This document shows positions 1 through 9,876 of a DNA stretch of 64,000 nucleotides, one piece after another (position 1 is the stretch's first letter; each line of letters opens with the position of its first letter). The stretch covers positions 186,001 through 250,000 of the forward strand of contig MVIG01000001.1 of the NCBI GenBank assembly GCA_002086835.1. The letters run 5' to 3'. The translations under genes were made by a program, and so were the position numbers. The notes under the pieces are model-generated. The model saw only the letters and a program-made list of their open reading frames with translations, did no database searches and had not been told where the DNA came from. This DNA is from Mycolicibacterium porcinum (GTDB lineage: Bacteria > Actinomycetota > Actinomycetes > Mycobacteriales > Mycobacteriaceae).

Positions 1-1
1 C

Positions 2-1030
2 CACGTCTCGGCCCGGATGATCGCCGACCGCGCTACCGTCATCGCCCTGATCGCCGGGGTGATGGCGTTGGTGGTGGCCTACTTCCGCGACGTACGGACC
101 AAGATGTCCAACCCGGCCGAGGCTGACGAAAGCCCCTCGTCCGGCTCCGGTCAGGCCGAATCGAGTTCCGGTCGCACAGTCACTTCGGGCCCCACCCCGG
201 GGACTCCGGCCGCTGCCGCTGACCCGGTGCCGGCCGGGCCCGGGGCCGCGAACCGAGGCGCCACCGCGACCCTGGCCGTCGCCCCGGCCTCCGAAACTGC
301 CACCGCCGAATCCGATCGGCCCTCGCCCAAGGCGCTGATCGTCGCCGTGTGCGTACCTGCGTTGTTCGGGGCCCTGCTGGTTTTCATGCTGCTCGGCCGT
401 TTCACCTCGCTGATCCCCGATATCGACGAGGGATTGGGTGCACCCCTGGTCGGTGGCACCGCCGCGCTCGCGCTGGTGGCAATCGCCTTGATCGCCAAGC
501 GAAACGACTGGCTGGGTGAAGTCGGCACCCACTTCACCGACGGCATCACCTTCTCGTTCCGCACGATGGGGATGGTGATTCCGGTGGCCGGCTTCGTCTA
601 CATCGGGCTGGCCGACTACTCCGGGGGAATTCTGGGTCTGCCCGAGGGTGCGGATGCACCGGCATTCCTGTTCGACGCCGTCGAGCGGGTGCAACCGCAC
701 ATTCCACAGGTGCCGGTGTTCGCGGCCTTCGCGATGCTGCTGATCGGCATGCTGATCGGGCTGGACGGAAACGGTTGGCCAGGCTTGCCGTTCACCGGAT
801 CGATGGCCGGGGCGCTCGGGGGTGACAGCACCGATGTGGCCACACTCGCCGCCATCGCGCAGAACGGGGCCAGCTGGACCGGCGGTGGCACGCTGGTGAT
901 CTGGTCGTCGCTGATCGTGGTCGCCGGCCTGACCGGGGTTCCGGTCGTCGACCTGGCCCGTCGGTTGTTCATCCCGGTCGTGACAGGACTGGTGGTGGCC
1001 ACTGCGATCGCCGCGGCGGTCATGCTGTGA
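2..1030 (+). CDS. multi-spanning membrane protein, probable permease (5' end outside window)
   Basis: The reading frame is open to the left edge, so the N-terminus may lie outside; the first visible ATG is at 17. From that ATG there is one hydrophobic segment (residues about 7-23), an Ala/Pro/Ser/Thr-rich low-complexity linker (about 30-103), then several membrane segments to the C-terminus. The last half contains Gly-rich loops such as GNGWPGLPFTG and ASWTGGG, as in ion-coupled transporters. It overlaps the next gene, an amidase, by 4 bases (GTGA), so the two are translationally coupled and it may import an amide-containing substrate. I do not recognise the family with certainty, and the low-complexity linker inside a transporter is unusual. 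Confidence 0.6.
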   Translation, partial: HVSARMIADRATVIALIAGVMALVVAYFRDVRTKMSNPAEADESPSSGSGQAESSSGRTVTSGPTPGTPAAAADPVPAGPGAANRGATATLAVAPASETATAESDRPSPKALIVAVCVPALFGALLVFMLLGRFTSLIPDIDEGLGAPLVGGTAALALVAIALIAKRNDWLGEVGTHFTDGITFSFRTMGMVIPVAGFVYIGLADYSGGILGLPEGADAPAFLFDAVERVQPHIPQVPVFAAFAMLLIGMLIGLDGNGWPGLPFTGSMAGALGGDSTDVATLAAIAQNGASWTGGGTLVIWSSLIVVAGLTGVPVVDLARRLFIPVVTGLVVATAIAAAVML

Positions 1031-2421
1031 GCTTCGCGCTGACAGCTCAGGGGAACACAGCCGTTGAGATCGCGGACGCGGTCAGGGCGGGGGAGATCTC
1101 TGTCGTCGAAACGGTCCGCGCAGCATTGGGCCGGGTCGAATCTCACGACGATGAGATCGGTGCATTCGTCCACGTGGACGTCGAGGGTGCGCTCGCACGG
1201 GCCGAGGCGTTGGACCGGCTGGTGTCCCGCGGCGTCGATCCCGGTCCTCTTGCCGGAGTTCCCTTGGGCGTCAAGGAACTTCACCCGGTGGCCGGTTGGC
1301 CTTTCGCCATGGGTAGCGCGCTGTACGCCGACCGGGTCGCCGACCATACCTGCACTCTGGTGAACCGTGCCGTGGCCGCCGGGGCGGTGCCGATCGGCCT
1401 GACCGCCTCGCCCGAGTTCGGCAGGGCGTCCTATACCGCATCGGAACTGCACGGCGTGACCCGTAATCCGTGGAATCCGCGCCTCACTCCGGGCGGATCG
1501 AGCGGAGGATCGGCAGCCGCGGTGGCCGCGGGCATGGTGCCGATCGCCACCGGCACCGACGGGGCTGGTTCCCTGCGAATCCCGGCCTCTTACTGTGCGC
1601 TGGTCGGATTCAAGACCACTTACGGTCTGGTTCCGCGCGGTCCGCGCCACCGCGGTGCCGCCGACAACGACCATTACGGTGCCCTCACCCGAACCGTCCG
1701 CGACACCGCCCGGTTCCTGGACTGTGTGTGCGGGCTCGATCCTTACGATCGGGCGTCGCTGCCTGCACCCGGCAGCTTCGAGAATGGGCTGAACATCGAC
1801 CTGCGTGGGCTGCGCGTGGCGTTCGCCGCGGACCTCGGCAACGCTCCGTGCGACCCGGCGGTGGCCGAGGTCGCTCATGGGGCGGCCGAGAGGTTCATCG
1901 CCGAAGTCGGGGCGGCGCGGGTATCCGCTCGCTTACGCGTGGACCCGGCCTGCGGCACGGCCTATCGGATTCTGTCGGCCCCAGACGTCTATTCGCAGGT
2001 GAGCAGCGCCCCACCGGGCCGCGCCGTCCACCCCACCCTGCGCGGATATCTCGACGCTGCCTCCGGGATAGACGTCGACGCCTTGGCCGATGCGCACGAG
2101 GTGCGCGCTCGGTTGGTCGCTGCCACGGCCGAGGCCTTCGAGAGATTCGACCTGCTGATCACACCTGCCACTCAGGTCCCGGCGTTTCCGGCGGCCGGGC
2201 CGATGCCGACCGAGATCGCAGGCCAGCCGGTGGACCATTGGGGCGCGCTGGCCGTCACGTTCCCGTTCAACCTGACCGGGCAGCCGGCCATCTCGGTGCC
2301 TGCCGGTACCGTGGGCGGCGCACCGATCGGACTACAGATCGTCGGGCGCCGTCATGCCGACCCCCTGGTCCTGGCGGCCGCCGCGCAGGTAGAGGGCGTC
2401 CAGCCCGGAGCCGCAGACTGA
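1027..2421 (+). CDS. amidase, amidase-signature (AS) family
   Basis: Hydrolyses carbon-nitrogen amide bonds; substrate unknown. All three catalytic residues of the Ser-cisSer-Lys triad are visible: Lys83 (GVKELHP), Ser158 in GGSSGGS and Ser182 in [11 protein letters not shown], with the family's usual 24-residue spacing between the serines. Length of 464 aa is normal for an AS amidase. The GTG start overlaps the stop of the upstream membrane gene (GTGA), which fixes the start and indicates an operon. A second AS amidase is encoded at 14545-15954. The name of the substrate cannot be inferred from motifs. Confidence 0.88.
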   Translation: MSFALTAQGNTAVEIADAVRAGEISVVETVRAALGRVESHDDEIGAFVHVDVEGALARAEALDRLVSRGVDPGPLAGVPLGVKELHPVAGWPFAMGSALYADRVADHTCTLVNRAVAAGAVPIGLTASPEFGRASYTASELHGVTRNPWNPRLTPGGSSGGSAAAVAAGMVPIATGTDGAGSLRIPASYCALVGFKTTYGLVPRGPRHRGAADNDHYGALTRTVRDTARFLDCVCGLDPYDRASLPAPGSFENGLNIDLRGLRVAFAADLGNAPCDPAVAEVAHGAAERFIAEVGAARVSARLRVDPACGTAYRILSAPDVYSQVSSAPPGRAVHPTLRGYLDAASGIDVDALADAHEVRARLVAATAEAFERFDLLITPATQVPAFPAAGPMPTEIAGQPVDHWGALAVTFPFNLTGQPAISVPAGTVGGAPIGLQIVGRRHADPLVLAAAAQVEGVQPGAAD

Positions 2422-2435
2422 CGATCTGCGGCGAT

Positions 2436-2464
2436 TTGGCGCATTCGCCGTGCTCACCTACTAT
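2436..2464 (+). promoter_or_regulatory. probable promoter of the rplN ribosomal operon
   Basis: TTGGCG at 2436-2441, a 17-base spacer and TACTAT at 2459-2464 form a good housekeeping (SigA-like) promoter. Transcription would start near 2471, giving a leader of about 120 bases before the GTG of rplN. The position between the amidase stop and rplN fits a separate promoter for this ribosomal operon. Confidence 0.5.
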
Positions 2465-2594
2465 GTAGGGGTTGCCTTGGGCAGACCTCGGTTGACTGCT
2501 GTTCTGAGTCAGCCCCGCGTGCCCTTCGGAAACAAAGACCGCGCACGTCCAGGTCGGTATCTGGCGTGCATACAAAACCAGGTCAGGAGATCGA

Positions 2595-2963
2595 GTGATT
2601 CAGCAGGAATCGCGGTTGAAGGTCGCCGACAACACGGGCGCCAAGGAGATCTTGTGCATCCGTGTGCTCGGTGGCTCATCGCGACGCTACGCAGGCATCG
2701 GTGATGTCATCGTCGCGACCGTCAAGGACGCCATCCCCGGCGGCAACGTCAAGCGTGGCGATGTCGTCAAGGCCGTCGTGGTGCGCACCGTCAAGGAACG
2801 CCGCCGTGCCGATGGCAGCTACATCAAGTTCGACGAGAACGCGGCCGTCATCATCAAGGCCGACAACGACCCCCGCGGTACCCGCATCTTCGGGCCCGTC
2901 GGTCGCGAACTGCGCGAGAAGCGCTTCATGAAGATCGTCTCGCTGGCGCCGGAGGTTTTGTAA
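2595..2963 (+). CDS. rplN: 50S ribosomal protein L14
   Basis: Large-subunit protein that binds 23S rRNA near the subunit interface. The 122-aa product has the canonical L14 start ([17 protein letters not shown]) and the C-terminal signature ending [10 protein letters not shown]. The GTG start is preceded by GGAGA. First gene of a ten-gene operon and adjacent, without a gap, to rplX. In M. tuberculosis the same order occurs as Rv0714 onwards. Confidence 0.98.
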   Translation: MIQQESRLKVADNTGAKEILCIRVLGGSSRRYAGIGDVIVATVKDAIPGGNVKRGDVVKAVVVRTVKERRRADGSYIKFDENAAVIIKADNDPRGTRIFGPVGRELREKRFMKIVSLAPEVL

Positions 2964-3281
2964 ATGAAGGTCCACAAGGGCGACACCGTTTTGGTCGTCT
3001 CGGGTAAGGACAAGGGCGCGAAGGGCAAGGTCATCGAGGCCTACCCGACCCGCGACAAGGTTCTGGTCGAGGGCGTCAACCGGATCAAGAAGCACACCGC
3101 GCAGTCGCAGAACGAGCGTGGCGCGTCGTCGGGCGGCATCGTCACTCAGGAAGCCGCCATCCACGTGTCCAACGTGATGGTCGTCGATTCCGACGGCAAG
3201 CCGACCCGTGTGGGTTACCGCGTCGATGAGGAGACCGGCAAGAAGGTCCGCATCGCCAAGACCAATGGCAAGGACATCTGA
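2964..3281 (+). CDS. rplX: 50S ribosomal protein L24
   Basis: Assembly-initiating 23S rRNA-binding protein, 105 aa, with an N-terminal KOW-type motif ([19 protein letters not shown], residues about 4-22). The ATG follows the L14 stop directly and its stop overlaps the rplE start by one base (TGATG), typical of tightly coupled ribosomal genes. Confidence 0.98.
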   Translation: MKVHKGDTVLVVSGKDKGAKGKVIEAYPTRDKVLVEGVNRIKKHTAQSQNERGASSGGIVTQEAAIHVSNVMVVDSDGKPTRVGYRVDEETGKKVRIAKTNGKDI

Positions 3282-3844
3282 TGACTGCACCAGAGAAGGT
3301 TCAGCCCCGGCTGAAGCAGCGCTACCGCGAAGAGATCCGCGAGGCGCTCAACAAGCAGTTCGAGTTCGACAACGTCATGCAGATCCCGGGCGTCGTCAAG
3401 GTTGTCGTCAACATGGGCGTCGGCGACGCTGCCCGTGACGCCAAGCTGATCAACGGCGCAGTCAGTGACCTGCAGCTGATCACCGGCCAGAAGCCGGAGA
3501 TCCGCAAGGCCCGCAAGTCCATCGCACAGTTCAAGCTGCGTGAGGGCATGCCCATCGGTGCGCGCGTCACCCTGCGCGGCGACCGGATGTGGGAGTTCCT
3601 GGACCGGCTGATCTCCATCGCCCTGCCCCGTATCCGCGACTTCCGCGGGCTCAACGGCAAGCAGTTCGACGGCACCGGCAACTACACCTTCGGCCTCAAC
3701 GAGCAGTCGATGTTCCACGAGATCGACGTGGATTCCATCGACCGTCCCCGCGGCATGGACATCACCGTCGTCACCTCGGCGACCAACGACGACGAAGGCC
3801 GTGCGCTGCTGAAGGCGCTGGGCTTCCCCTTCAAGGAGAACTGA
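3281..3844 (+). CDS. rplE: 50S ribosomal protein L5
   Basis: Binds 5S rRNA and forms part of the central protuberance. The 187-aa product is of standard length and carries the L5 signatures [10 protein letters not shown] near residue 45 and the conserved [10 protein letters not shown] segment in the second half. The start overlaps the rplX stop by one base. Confidence 0.98.
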   Translation: MTAPEKVQPRLKQRYREEIREALNKQFEFDNVMQIPGVVKVVVNMGVGDAARDAKLINGAVSDLQLITGQKPEIRKARKSIAQFKLREGMPIGARVTLRGDRMWEFLDRLISIALPRIRDFRGLNGKQFDGTGNYTFGLNEQSMFHEIDVDSIDRPRGMDITVVTSATNDDEGRALLKALGFPFKEN

Positions 3845-3848
3845 GCAC

Positions 3849-4034
3849 ATGGCAAAGAAGGCGTTGATCCACAAAGCCAACAAGAAGCCCAAGTTCGCGG
3901 TTCGCGCGTACACGCGGTGCAACAAGTGCGGTCGCCCGCACTCGGTCTACCGCAAGTTCGGGCTGTGCCGTATCTGCCTGCGCGAGATGGCGCACGCGGG
4001 TGAGCTGCCCGGCGTGCAGAAGTCCAGCTGGTAA
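3849..4034 (+). CDS. rpsN: 30S ribosomal protein S14, type Z (zinc-binding)
   Basis: Small 61-aa S14 of the short zinc-ribbon type. Two CxxC pairs (CNKC and CRIC, residues about 24-43) form the zinc site. It sits between L5 and S8 as in other spc operons. Actinobacteria commonly carry a second, zinc-independent S14 elsewhere for zinc limitation; that paralogue is not in this window. Confidence 0.97.
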   Translation: MAKKALIHKANKKPKFAVRAYTRCNKCGRPHSVYRKFGLCRICLREMAHAGELPGVQKSSW

Positions 4035-4119
4035 CACAGACCCCCAACAACAGGTTGCGGAAGGCCTCCCCCAAAAACTGGGCACGGGGAACCGCCGCGA
4101 GGAAGGTGAGCCGGTTGTC

Positions 4120-4518
4120 ATGACGATGACTGACCCGATCGCAGACTTTTTGACACGTCTGCGCAACGCCAATTCGGCGTACCACGATGAGGTGACTCTG
4201 CCCCACTCGAAGATCAAGGCGAACATCGCCGAGATCCTCAAGAAAGAGGGCTACATCAACGACTACCGCACCGAGGATGCTCGCGTCGGCAAGTCCCTGG
4301 TGGTGTCGCTCAAGTACGGCCCCAGCCGTGAGCGCAGCATCGCCGGCCTGCGCCGGGTGTCCAAGCCCGGCCTGCGGGTCTACGCAAAATCCACCAATCT
4401 GCCTCGGGTGCTCGGCGGCCTGGGCGTGGCGATCATCTCCACGTCCTCGGGCCTGCTCACCGACCGCCAGGCAGCTCGACAGGGCGTGGGCGGCGAAGTC
4501 CTCGCTTACGTCTGGTAG
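4120..4518 (+). CDS. rpsH: 30S ribosomal protein S8
   Basis: 16S rRNA central-domain binding protein; in many bacteria it also represses spc-operon translation. ATG 4120 is chosen because it gives a standard 132-aa S8 beginning [17 protein letters not shown] and follows GGAAGG at 4101-4106. An in-frame extension up to 4000 overlaps rpsN and lacks S8 similarity. The C-terminal S8 signature [12 protein letters not shown] is present. Confidence 0.97.
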   Translation: MTMTDPIADFLTRLRNANSAYHDEVTLPHSKIKANIAEILKKEGYINDYRTEDARVGKSLVVSLKYGPSRERSIAGLRRVSKPGLRVYAKSTNLPRVLGGLGVAIISTSSGLLTDRQAARQGVGGEVLAYVW

Positions 4519-4528
4519 GGGGCAGAAC

Positions 4529-5068
4529 ATGTCGCGTATTGGAAAGCAGCCGGTCCTGGTTCCCGCCGGGGTCGATGTGACGATCGACGGCCGCAACGTC
4601 TCGGTCAAGGGCCCCAAGGGCACTCTGACCCTGGATGTCGCCGAGCCGATCACCGTCGAGCGCAACGACGACGGCGCCATCGTGGTCAGCCGTCCCGATG
4701 ACGAGCGGCGCAGCCGCTCCCTGCACGGTCTGTCGCGGACCCTGGTGGCCAACCTGGTCACCGGTGTCACCGAGGGCTACACCCGCAAGATGGAGATCTT
4801 CGGCGTCGGCTACCGCGTCCAGCTCAAGGGTTCCAACCTGGAGTTCGCACTCGGTTACAGCCACCCCGTGGTGATCGAGGCGCCGGAGGGCATCACCTTC
4901 GCCGTCGAGACGCCCACCAAGTTCTCGGTCTCAGGCATCGACAAGCAGAAGGTCGGTCAGATCTCCGCGGTCATCCGCCGCCTGCGCCGCCCCGACCCGT
5001 ACAAGGGCAAGGGCGTGCGTTACGAGGGTGAGCAGATCCGCCGCAAGGTCGGAAAGACAGGTAAGTAA
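4529..5068 (+). CDS. rplF: 50S ribosomal protein L6
   Basis: 23S rRNA-binding protein near the factor-binding site; 179 aa, the normal length. It starts [17 protein letters not shown] after a GGGGGC ribosome-binding region and ends with the conserved L6 motif [14 protein letters not shown]. Ten bases separate it from rpsH and two from rplR. Confidence 0.98.
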   Translation: MSRIGKQPVLVPAGVDVTIDGRNVSVKGPKGTLTLDVAEPITVERNDDGAIVVSRPDDERRSRSLHGLSRTLVANLVTGVTEGYTRKMEIFGVGYRVQLKGSNLEFALGYSHPVVIEAPEGITFAVETPTKFSVSGIDKQKVGQISAVIRRLRRPDPYKGKGVRYEGEQIRRKVGKTGK

Positions 5069-5070
5069 TC

Positions 5071-5478
5071 ATGGCTGCTAAGACTGAAGCTGCCACCGCC
5101 CGTAAGCCGGTGGGGCAGAACATCTCTGAGACCCGCCGCAACTCCCGGCTGCGTCGGCACGCCCGGTTGCGCAAGAAGGTCTCCGGCACCGCTGCGACCC
5201 CGCGTCTGGTGGTCAACCGTTCGGCTCGCCACATCCACGTGCAGCTCGTCGACGACCTGCAGGGCGTCACGCTGGCGGCTGCCTCGTCGATCGAGGCCGA
5301 CGTTCGCGCCGTCGAAGGTGACAAGAAGGCGCACAGCGTTCGGGTCGGTCAGCTGATCGCCGAGCGTGCCAAGGCTGCCGGCATCGACACAGTTGTGTTC
5401 GACCGCGGTGGCTACACCTATGGCGGCCGGATCGCCGCGCTGGCGGATGCCGCGCGCGAGGGCGGGCTGAAATTCTGA
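5071..5478 (+). CDS. rplR: 50S ribosomal protein L18
   Basis: 5S rRNA-binding protein of the central protuberance, 135 aa. The N-terminus is basic and Ala-rich (about residues 1-40), followed by the conserved [18 protein letters not shown] core and the C-terminal [20 protein letters not shown] signature. It lies between rplF and rpsE as expected. Confidence 0.98.
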   Translation: MAAKTEAATARKPVGQNISETRRNSRLRRHARLRKKVSGTAATPRLVVNRSARHIHVQLVDDLQGVTLAAASSIEADVRAVEGDKKAHSVRVGQLIAERAKAAGIDTVVFDRGGYTYGGRIAALADAAREGGLKF

Positions 5479-5500
5479 TGACTGTCAACGAGAGGACTGC

Positions 5501-6160
5501 ATGATGGCCGAGCAGGCAAATAGCGCCGGCGGCCCAGGCGCTTCCGAGAACCGTGGCGGCCGCGGCCGTCGCGACGACCGCGGTGGCCGTGGCGGCCGCG
5601 ACAGCGGCGAGAAGAGCAATTACATCGAGCGCGTGGTGTCGATCAACCGCGTCTCCAAGGTGGTCAAGGGTGGTCGGCGCTTCAGCTTCACCGCGCTGGT
5701 CATCGTCGGTGACGGCAAGGGCATGGTCGGCGTCGGCTACGGCAAGGCCAAGGAAGTTCCGGCCGCTATCGCCAAGGGCGTCGAGGAGGCTCGCAAGGGC
5801 TTCTTCCGCGTTCCGCTGATCGGTGGCACCATCGTGCACCCGGTTCAGGGTGAGGCCGCTGCCGGTGTCGTGATGCTGCGTCCGGCCAGCCCGGGTACCG
5901 GTGTGATCGCCGGTGGTGCGGCTCGCGCGGTGCTGGAATGCGCCGGCGTGCACGACATCCTGGCCAAGTCGCTGGGCAGCGACAACGCGATCAACGTGGT
6001 GCACGCCACCGTTGCCGCGCTGAAGCAGATCCAGCGGCCTGAAGAGGTGGCGGCCCGTCGCGGCCTGCCGCTCGAGGACGTTGCGCCGGCCGGCATGCTG
6101 AAGGCCCGGCGCGAGAGCGAAGCGCTGGCTGCCGCAGCAGCGCGTGAGGGATCGGCATAA
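5501..6160 (+). CDS. rpsE: 30S ribosomal protein S5
   Basis: Decoding-fidelity and translocation protein of the small subunit. 219 aa, longer than the E. coli form because of a Gly/Arg-rich N-terminal extension ([17 protein letters not shown], about residues 18-36), which is usual in mycobacteria. The S5 double-stranded RNA-binding core and the [12 protein letters not shown] motif are intact. Either of the two adjacent ATGs at 5501 and 5504 could be the start. Confidence 0.97.
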   Translation: MMAEQANSAGGPGASENRGGRGRRDDRGGRGGRDSGEKSNYIERVVSINRVSKVVKGGRRFSFTALVIVGDGKGMVGVGYGKAKEVPAAIAKGVEEARKGFFRVPLIGGTIVHPVQGEAAAGVVMLRPASPGTGVIAGGAARAVLECAGVHDILAKSLGSDNAINVVHATVAALKQIQRPEEVAARRGLPLEDVAPAGMLKARRESEALAAAAAREGSA

Positions 6161-6162
6161 CC

Positions 6163-6348
6163 ATGGCAGAACTCAAGATCACCCAGGTGCGCGGAACCAT
6201 CGGCGCACGCTGGAAGCAGCGCGAAAGCCTGCGGACCCTGGGGCTGAAGAAGATTCGTCAGTCCGTGGTGCGTGAGGACAACGCTCAGACCCGCGGTCTC
6301 ATCAAGGCCGTTCATCACCTCATCGAGGTGGAGGAGGTGAAGTCCTGA
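6163..6348 (+). CDS. rpmD: 50S ribosomal protein L30
   Basis: 61-aa large-subunit protein with the L30 core [19 protein letters not shown] and the [11 protein letters not shown] signature. The start is 2 bases after rpsE and the stop overlaps rplO by one base, so it is co-translated within the operon. Confidence 0.97.
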   Translation: MAELKITQVRGTIGARWKQRESLRTLGLKKIRQSVVREDNAQTRGLIKAVHHLIEVEEVKS

Positions 6349-6791
6349 TGTCCGTTATCAAGCTTCACGACCTGAGGCCCGCCCCCGGAGAGAAGAAGGC
6401 CAAGACCCGCGTCGGTCGTGGTGAGGGCTCCAAGGGTAAGACCGCCGGTCGTGGTACCAAGGGCACCAAGGCCCGCAAGAACGTCCCCGCGACGTTCGAG
6501 GGTGGCCAGATGCCCATCCACATGCGGCTGCCGAAGCTCAAGGGCTTCAAGAACCGCTTCCGGACCGAGTACCAGGTCGTCAACGTCGGCGAGATCGCCA
6601 AGGCGTTCCCGCAGGGCGGCACCATCGGTGTCGACGAGCTGGTCGCCAAGGGCCTGGTTCGCAAGAACTCCCTGGTGAAGGTTCTCGGCGAGGGCAAGCT
6701 GGCCGTCAAGGTCGACGTCACCGCCAACAAGTTCAGCGGTAGCGCCCGTGAGGCCATCACCGCTGCCGGCGGTTCGGCCACCGAGCTGTAA
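6348..6791 (+). CDS. rplO: 50S ribosomal protein L15
   Basis: 23S rRNA-binding late-assembly protein, 147 aa, beginning [20 protein letters not shown] and containing the conserved [10 protein letters not shown] and [18 protein letters not shown] segments. It is the last gene before a perfect terminator hairpin. In most bacteria secY follows directly; here secY is at 20543, about 13.7 kb downstream. Confidence 0.98.
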   Translation: MSVIKLHDLRPAPGEKKAKTRVGRGEGSKGKTAGRGTKGTKARKNVPATFEGGQMPIHMRLPKLKGFKNRFRTEYQVVNVGEIAKAFPQGGTIGVDELVAKGLVRKNSLVKVLGEGKLAVKVDVTANKFSGSAREAITAAGGSATEL

Positions 6792-6812
6792 ATCTCTCTG
6801 CGCCAGCAGACA

Positions 6813-6850
6813 CAAAACTGCCCACTTTCTTCGGAAAGTGGGCAGTTTTG
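6813..6850. terminator. intrinsic terminator after the ribosomal operon
   Basis: A perfect 17-bp stem (CAAAACTGCCCACTTTC, 6813-6829, and its complement at 6834-6850) closes on a TTCG tetraloop. The outer A4/T4 pairs put a short U run at the 3' side on the plus strand and also on the minus strand. It lies between convergent rplO and the LLM gene, so it probably ends transcription from both sides. Confidence 0.85.
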
Positions 6851-6888
6851 TTGGGGGCCCCTCCCGCTTGCGGGGGACTGCTCGGCAA

Positions 6889-7827
6889 TTACCGCAACTG
6901 CGGGATCACATCGGCGGCCAGACGTTCCATCTGCTCGCGGTCCTCGGAGATGGTCGCGCCGGTCGGGTTGAGCACGATGGTCTGCGCGCCCGCGTCGAGA
7001 ACCGCCCGAAGCCCCCGCACCACCTCGTCGACCGTGCCTGCCACCGCCACCTCGCTGAGCTGCTCGGCCCGGTCGCCGTAGATGCGCCGCAATCCCGCGT
7101 CCACGCGGTCCCGGGCGCGGGCGCTGTCGTCGTCGACGATCAGATACACCCGCTTGCCGATCCGGAACCGGTCCGCATCCTTGCCCTGCTCGTCGATCTC
7201 CCGGCGCACGGTGCGTACCGCCTCGGCGAACGCCGCGGTGGTCGAGGAGCCGGCGCCGAGAAATGCGTCGCCGTGCCGCACGGCCCGGGCCAGGGCCACC
7301 GGGGCGTTGGCTCCGAACCAGATCGGCGGGTGCGGACGCTGAACGGGTTTGGGACTGATGGCCAGGTCGTCGACATCGCGGAACCGGCCATGGAAGGTGA
7401 TCCGGGGCTCGTCCGACCACGCGGCCTTCATCAACTCGAGCCCCTCGGTGAAGCTGGCGATGAACGTCGAGGGGTCTACCCCGAAGGCCGGGAACTGCCG
7501 GAAACCTCCGCCGGGCGCCACGCCGACGTCGAGGCGGCCGTGGCTGAGCCGGTCCACCGCGGTGATCGCGGACGCCAGCTGCAGCGGGTCGTGCAGTGAA
7601 GTGACCAGAACCGCCACGCCCAACCGCAGCGTCGTGGTGACCGCCGCGGCGTAGGACAGCAGCTCCAGCGGGGCGATGGTCGGTGCCGGGCCCACGGTTT
7701 GCTCGATCGTCCAACCGCCCTCGAATCCGAGTTCCTCGGCGCGGGCCAGATAGGCCTTGAAGCCCGAGTCGTCGAAGCCGTCGTGATCGAGCTGGGGGAG
7801 CGAGATGGAGAACGTCACCCGTATCAC
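6889..7827 (-). CDS. LLM-class F420-dependent oxidoreductase
   Basis: 312-aa flavin/F420-dependent TIM-barrel oxidoreductase of the luciferase-like monooxygenase superfamily, substrate unknown. Visible family features are the N-terminal FSISLPQL strand, the middle DRLSHGRLDVGVAPGG motif and IWFGANAP in the second half. The GTG start at 7827 lies 77 bases from the divergent sppA. Similar enzymes at 53341-54192 and 54217-55080 belong to a different subgroup. Confidence 0.82.
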   Translation of the reverse strand: MIRVTFSISLPQLDHDGFDDSGFKAYLARAEELGFEGGWTIEQTVGPAPTIAPLELLSYAAAVTTTLRLGVAVLVTSLHDPLQLASAITAVDRLSHGRLDVGVAPGGGFRQFPAFGVDPSTFIASFTEGLELMKAAWSDEPRITFHGRFRDVDDLAISPKPVQRPHPPIWFGANAPVALARAVRHGDAFLGAGSSTTAAFAEAVRTVRREIDEQGKDADRFRIGKRVYLIVDDDSARARDRVDAGLRRIYGDRAEQLSEVAVAGTVDEVVRGLRAVLDAGAQTIVLNPTGATISEDREQMERLAADVIPQLR

Positions 7828-7904
7828 GGTACGGCGATGGGGTGGGGCGGGTAGAGGCTTCTTGTCGTCGCGCGCAGAATCCGCGGATCGGTAGGCTCGA
7901 TTTC

Positions 7905-9689
7905 ATGTTCGCCTTCCTCCCAGGACTGCCCGGCCAGGACGACCTCAAGACGTTGGTCCGGCGCGTTGACACTGCTAGGCACAACGGCGTTCCCAACGGG
8001 TGTGTGCTGGAGTTGGACCTGCAGACGATGCCACCGGAGACCGCGGGCTTCGACCCGCTGGCCGTGATCTCGGGTGGCGGACGGCCGCTGGTGCTGCGGC
8101 AGGCCGTCGCGGCGATCCACCGCGCCGCCGAGGACGATCGGGTGGCCGGGCTCATCGCGCGGGTGCAGCTGCCTGCCGCGGCACCGGGCGCGGTGCAGGA
8201 GCTGCGTGCCGCCATCGCGGCTTTCAGCGACGTCAAGCCCACACTGGCCTGGGCCGAGACTTACCCCGGCACGCTGTCGTACTACCTGGCATCGGCGTTC
8301 CGTGAGGTGTGGATGCAGCCGTCGGGCACGGTCGGTCTGGTCGGTTTCGCCACCAACGCGATGTTCCTGCGCGATGCGCTCGACAAGGTGGGCATCGAGG
8401 CGCAATTCGTGGCGCGCGGCGAATACAAGTCCGCCGCAAACATTTTCACCGAGGATCGCTACACCGATGCGCAGCGCGAGGCCGACGGCCGGATGATCGA
8501 GAGCCTGCAGTCGCAGGTGTGGCAGGCCATCGCCGAATCACGGCAACTGTCCGGCGAGACGATCAACGAACTCGCCGACAGGGCCCCGGTGCTGCGGGAC
8601 GAAGCGGTCACGGCCGGCCTGATCGACCGGATCGGGTTCCGGGACGAGGCCTATTCGCGGATCGGTGAACTCTCCGGCGGACCGAGGGAGGCCGGTGCGG
8701 ATGCCGACAACCATCCGGATGCCCTACCGCGGCTTTATCTCTCGCGTTATGCACGGACCACTCCCAAGGTGCCGGCGCCGCCCATCCCTGGGCGCAAGTC
8801 CAAGCCCACCGTCGCCGTGGTGACGCTGCACGGTCCGATCGTGAGCGGCCGCGGCGGGCCACAGGTGCTGCCGCTGGGCAATTCCAGTGCCGGTGGCGAC
8901 ACCATCGCCGCGGCGTTGCGGGAGGCCGCCGCCGACGACGAGGTATCGGCGATCGTGCTCCGGGTGGACAGTCCGGGCGGCTCGGTGACCGCGTCGGAAA
9001 CCATTTGGCGCGAAGTGGTCCGCGCTCGTGAGCGCGGCAAGCCTGTCGTCGCCTCGATGGGTGCGGTCGCGGCGTCGGGCGGCTACTACGTATCGATGGC
9101 GGCCGACGAGATCGTGGCGAACGCGGGCACCATCACCGGATCTATCGGTGTGATCACGGGCAAGCTGGTCTCGCGCGAACTCAAGGACAAGCTAGGGGTG
9201 GGGTCGGACTCCTTGCGTACCAATCCCAATGCGGATGCCTGGTCCTCGAATGCGCCGTTCACCGACGAGCAGCACGCCCAGATCGAAGCCGAGACCGATC
9301 TGTACTACACCGATTTCGTCTCGCGCGTGGCCGACGGGCGAAAGCTGTCGGTGGAACAGGTCGACAAGGTGGCGAAGGGACGGATCTGGACCGGTGCCGA
9401 TGCCTTGGAGCGCGGTCTCGTCGACGAACTCGGCGGGCTGCGTACCGCGATCACCCGGGCCAAGGTGCTGGCTGGGCTGGATCCGGACATCAAGGTGCGG
9501 GTGCTGAGCTATCCGGGCTCGTCGTGGCTGGACCTGGTGCGGCCCAAGCCTTCTTCTCAACCGGCCGCGTCCTCGCTGCCGCAGGCCATCGGCAACCTGC
9601 TCGGGCAGTCGGTGGTCGGAGTCCTCGAAAACGCCGGGCGCGCGATGGCCGGATCCCACGCACTTTGGCTGGGTGACCACCGCTTTTGA
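7905..9689 (+). CDS. sppA: signal peptide peptidase SppA, 67K type
   Basis: Membrane-associated serine protease that degrades cleaved signal peptides. 594 aa with two tandem ClpP-like domains, the 67K architecture. The likely Ser/Lys dyad is Lys175 (GEYKSAA, first domain) and Ser391 (AASGGYYVS, second domain). ATG 7905 was chosen over an upstream in-frame start because TAGGCT at 7892-7897 lies exactly 7 bases before it and no Shine-Dalgarno sequence is present, which suggests a leaderless mRNA. In M. tuberculosis sppA also follows rplO (Rv0724). Confidence 0.92.
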   Translation: MFAFLPGLPGQDDLKTLVRRVDTARHNGVPNGCVLELDLQTMPPETAGFDPLAVISGGGRPLVLRQAVAAIHRAAEDDRVAGLIARVQLPAAAPGAVQELRAAIAAFSDVKPTLAWAETYPGTLSYYLASAFREVWMQPSGTVGLVGFATNAMFLRDALDKVGIEAQFVARGEYKSAANIFTEDRYTDAQREADGRMIESLQSQVWQAIAESRQLSGETINELADRAPVLRDEAVTAGLIDRIGFRDEAYSRIGELSGGPREAGADADNHPDALPRLYLSRYARTTPKVPAPPIPGRKSKPTVAVVTLHGPIVSGRGGPQVLPLGNSSAGGDTIAAALREAAADDEVSAIVLRVDSPGGSVTASETIWREVVRARERGKPVVASMGAVAASGGYYVSMAADEIVANAGTITGSIGVITGKLVSRELKDKLGVGSDSLRTNPNADAWSSNAPFTDEQHAQIEAETDLYYTDFVSRVADGRKLSVEQVDKVAKGRIWTGADALERGLVDELGGLRTAITRAKVLAGLDPDIKVRVLSYPGSSWLDLVRPKPSSQPAASSLPQAIGNLLGQSVVGVLENAGRAMAGSHALWLGDHRF

Positions 9690-9851
9690 CGCAAAGGATA
9701 ATTGCGACGGGGTAACGCTCCGGTGCACCGCGGGCGCCGGGGCTGTAACGTCAGACCTTGGCAACTGATGAATTGCTGACGATACGACGGCCTGTCCCTG
9801 CGGTGTTCAACCCAGTCAGAGCAGCCGTAACAGAGTGCGCGGCGGGGAACG

Positions 9852-9865
9852 GTGTCGTCAGACAC
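9852..9865. promoter_or_regulatory. inverted repeat upstream of the MHS transporter, candidate operator
   Basis: GTGTC (9852-9856), spacer GTCA, GACAC (9861-9865) lies just before the GGAGGA ribosome-binding site of the transporter gene. It could bind the neighbouring GntR regulator or form an RNA hairpin. It does not match the TTGT/ACAA site at 13523-13536, so the assignment to GntR is weak. Confidence 0.3.
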
Positions 9866-9876
9866 ATGGAGGACTC

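Noticed and set aside
4000..4119. N-terminal extension of S8
   Set aside because: It overlaps rpsN, is not S8-like, and ATG 4120 has the proper ribosome-binding site and gives the standard 132 aa.
9835..9876. Upstream ATG for the MHS transporter
   Set aside because: The added residues are not transporter-like, and GGAGGA lies just before GTG 9877.
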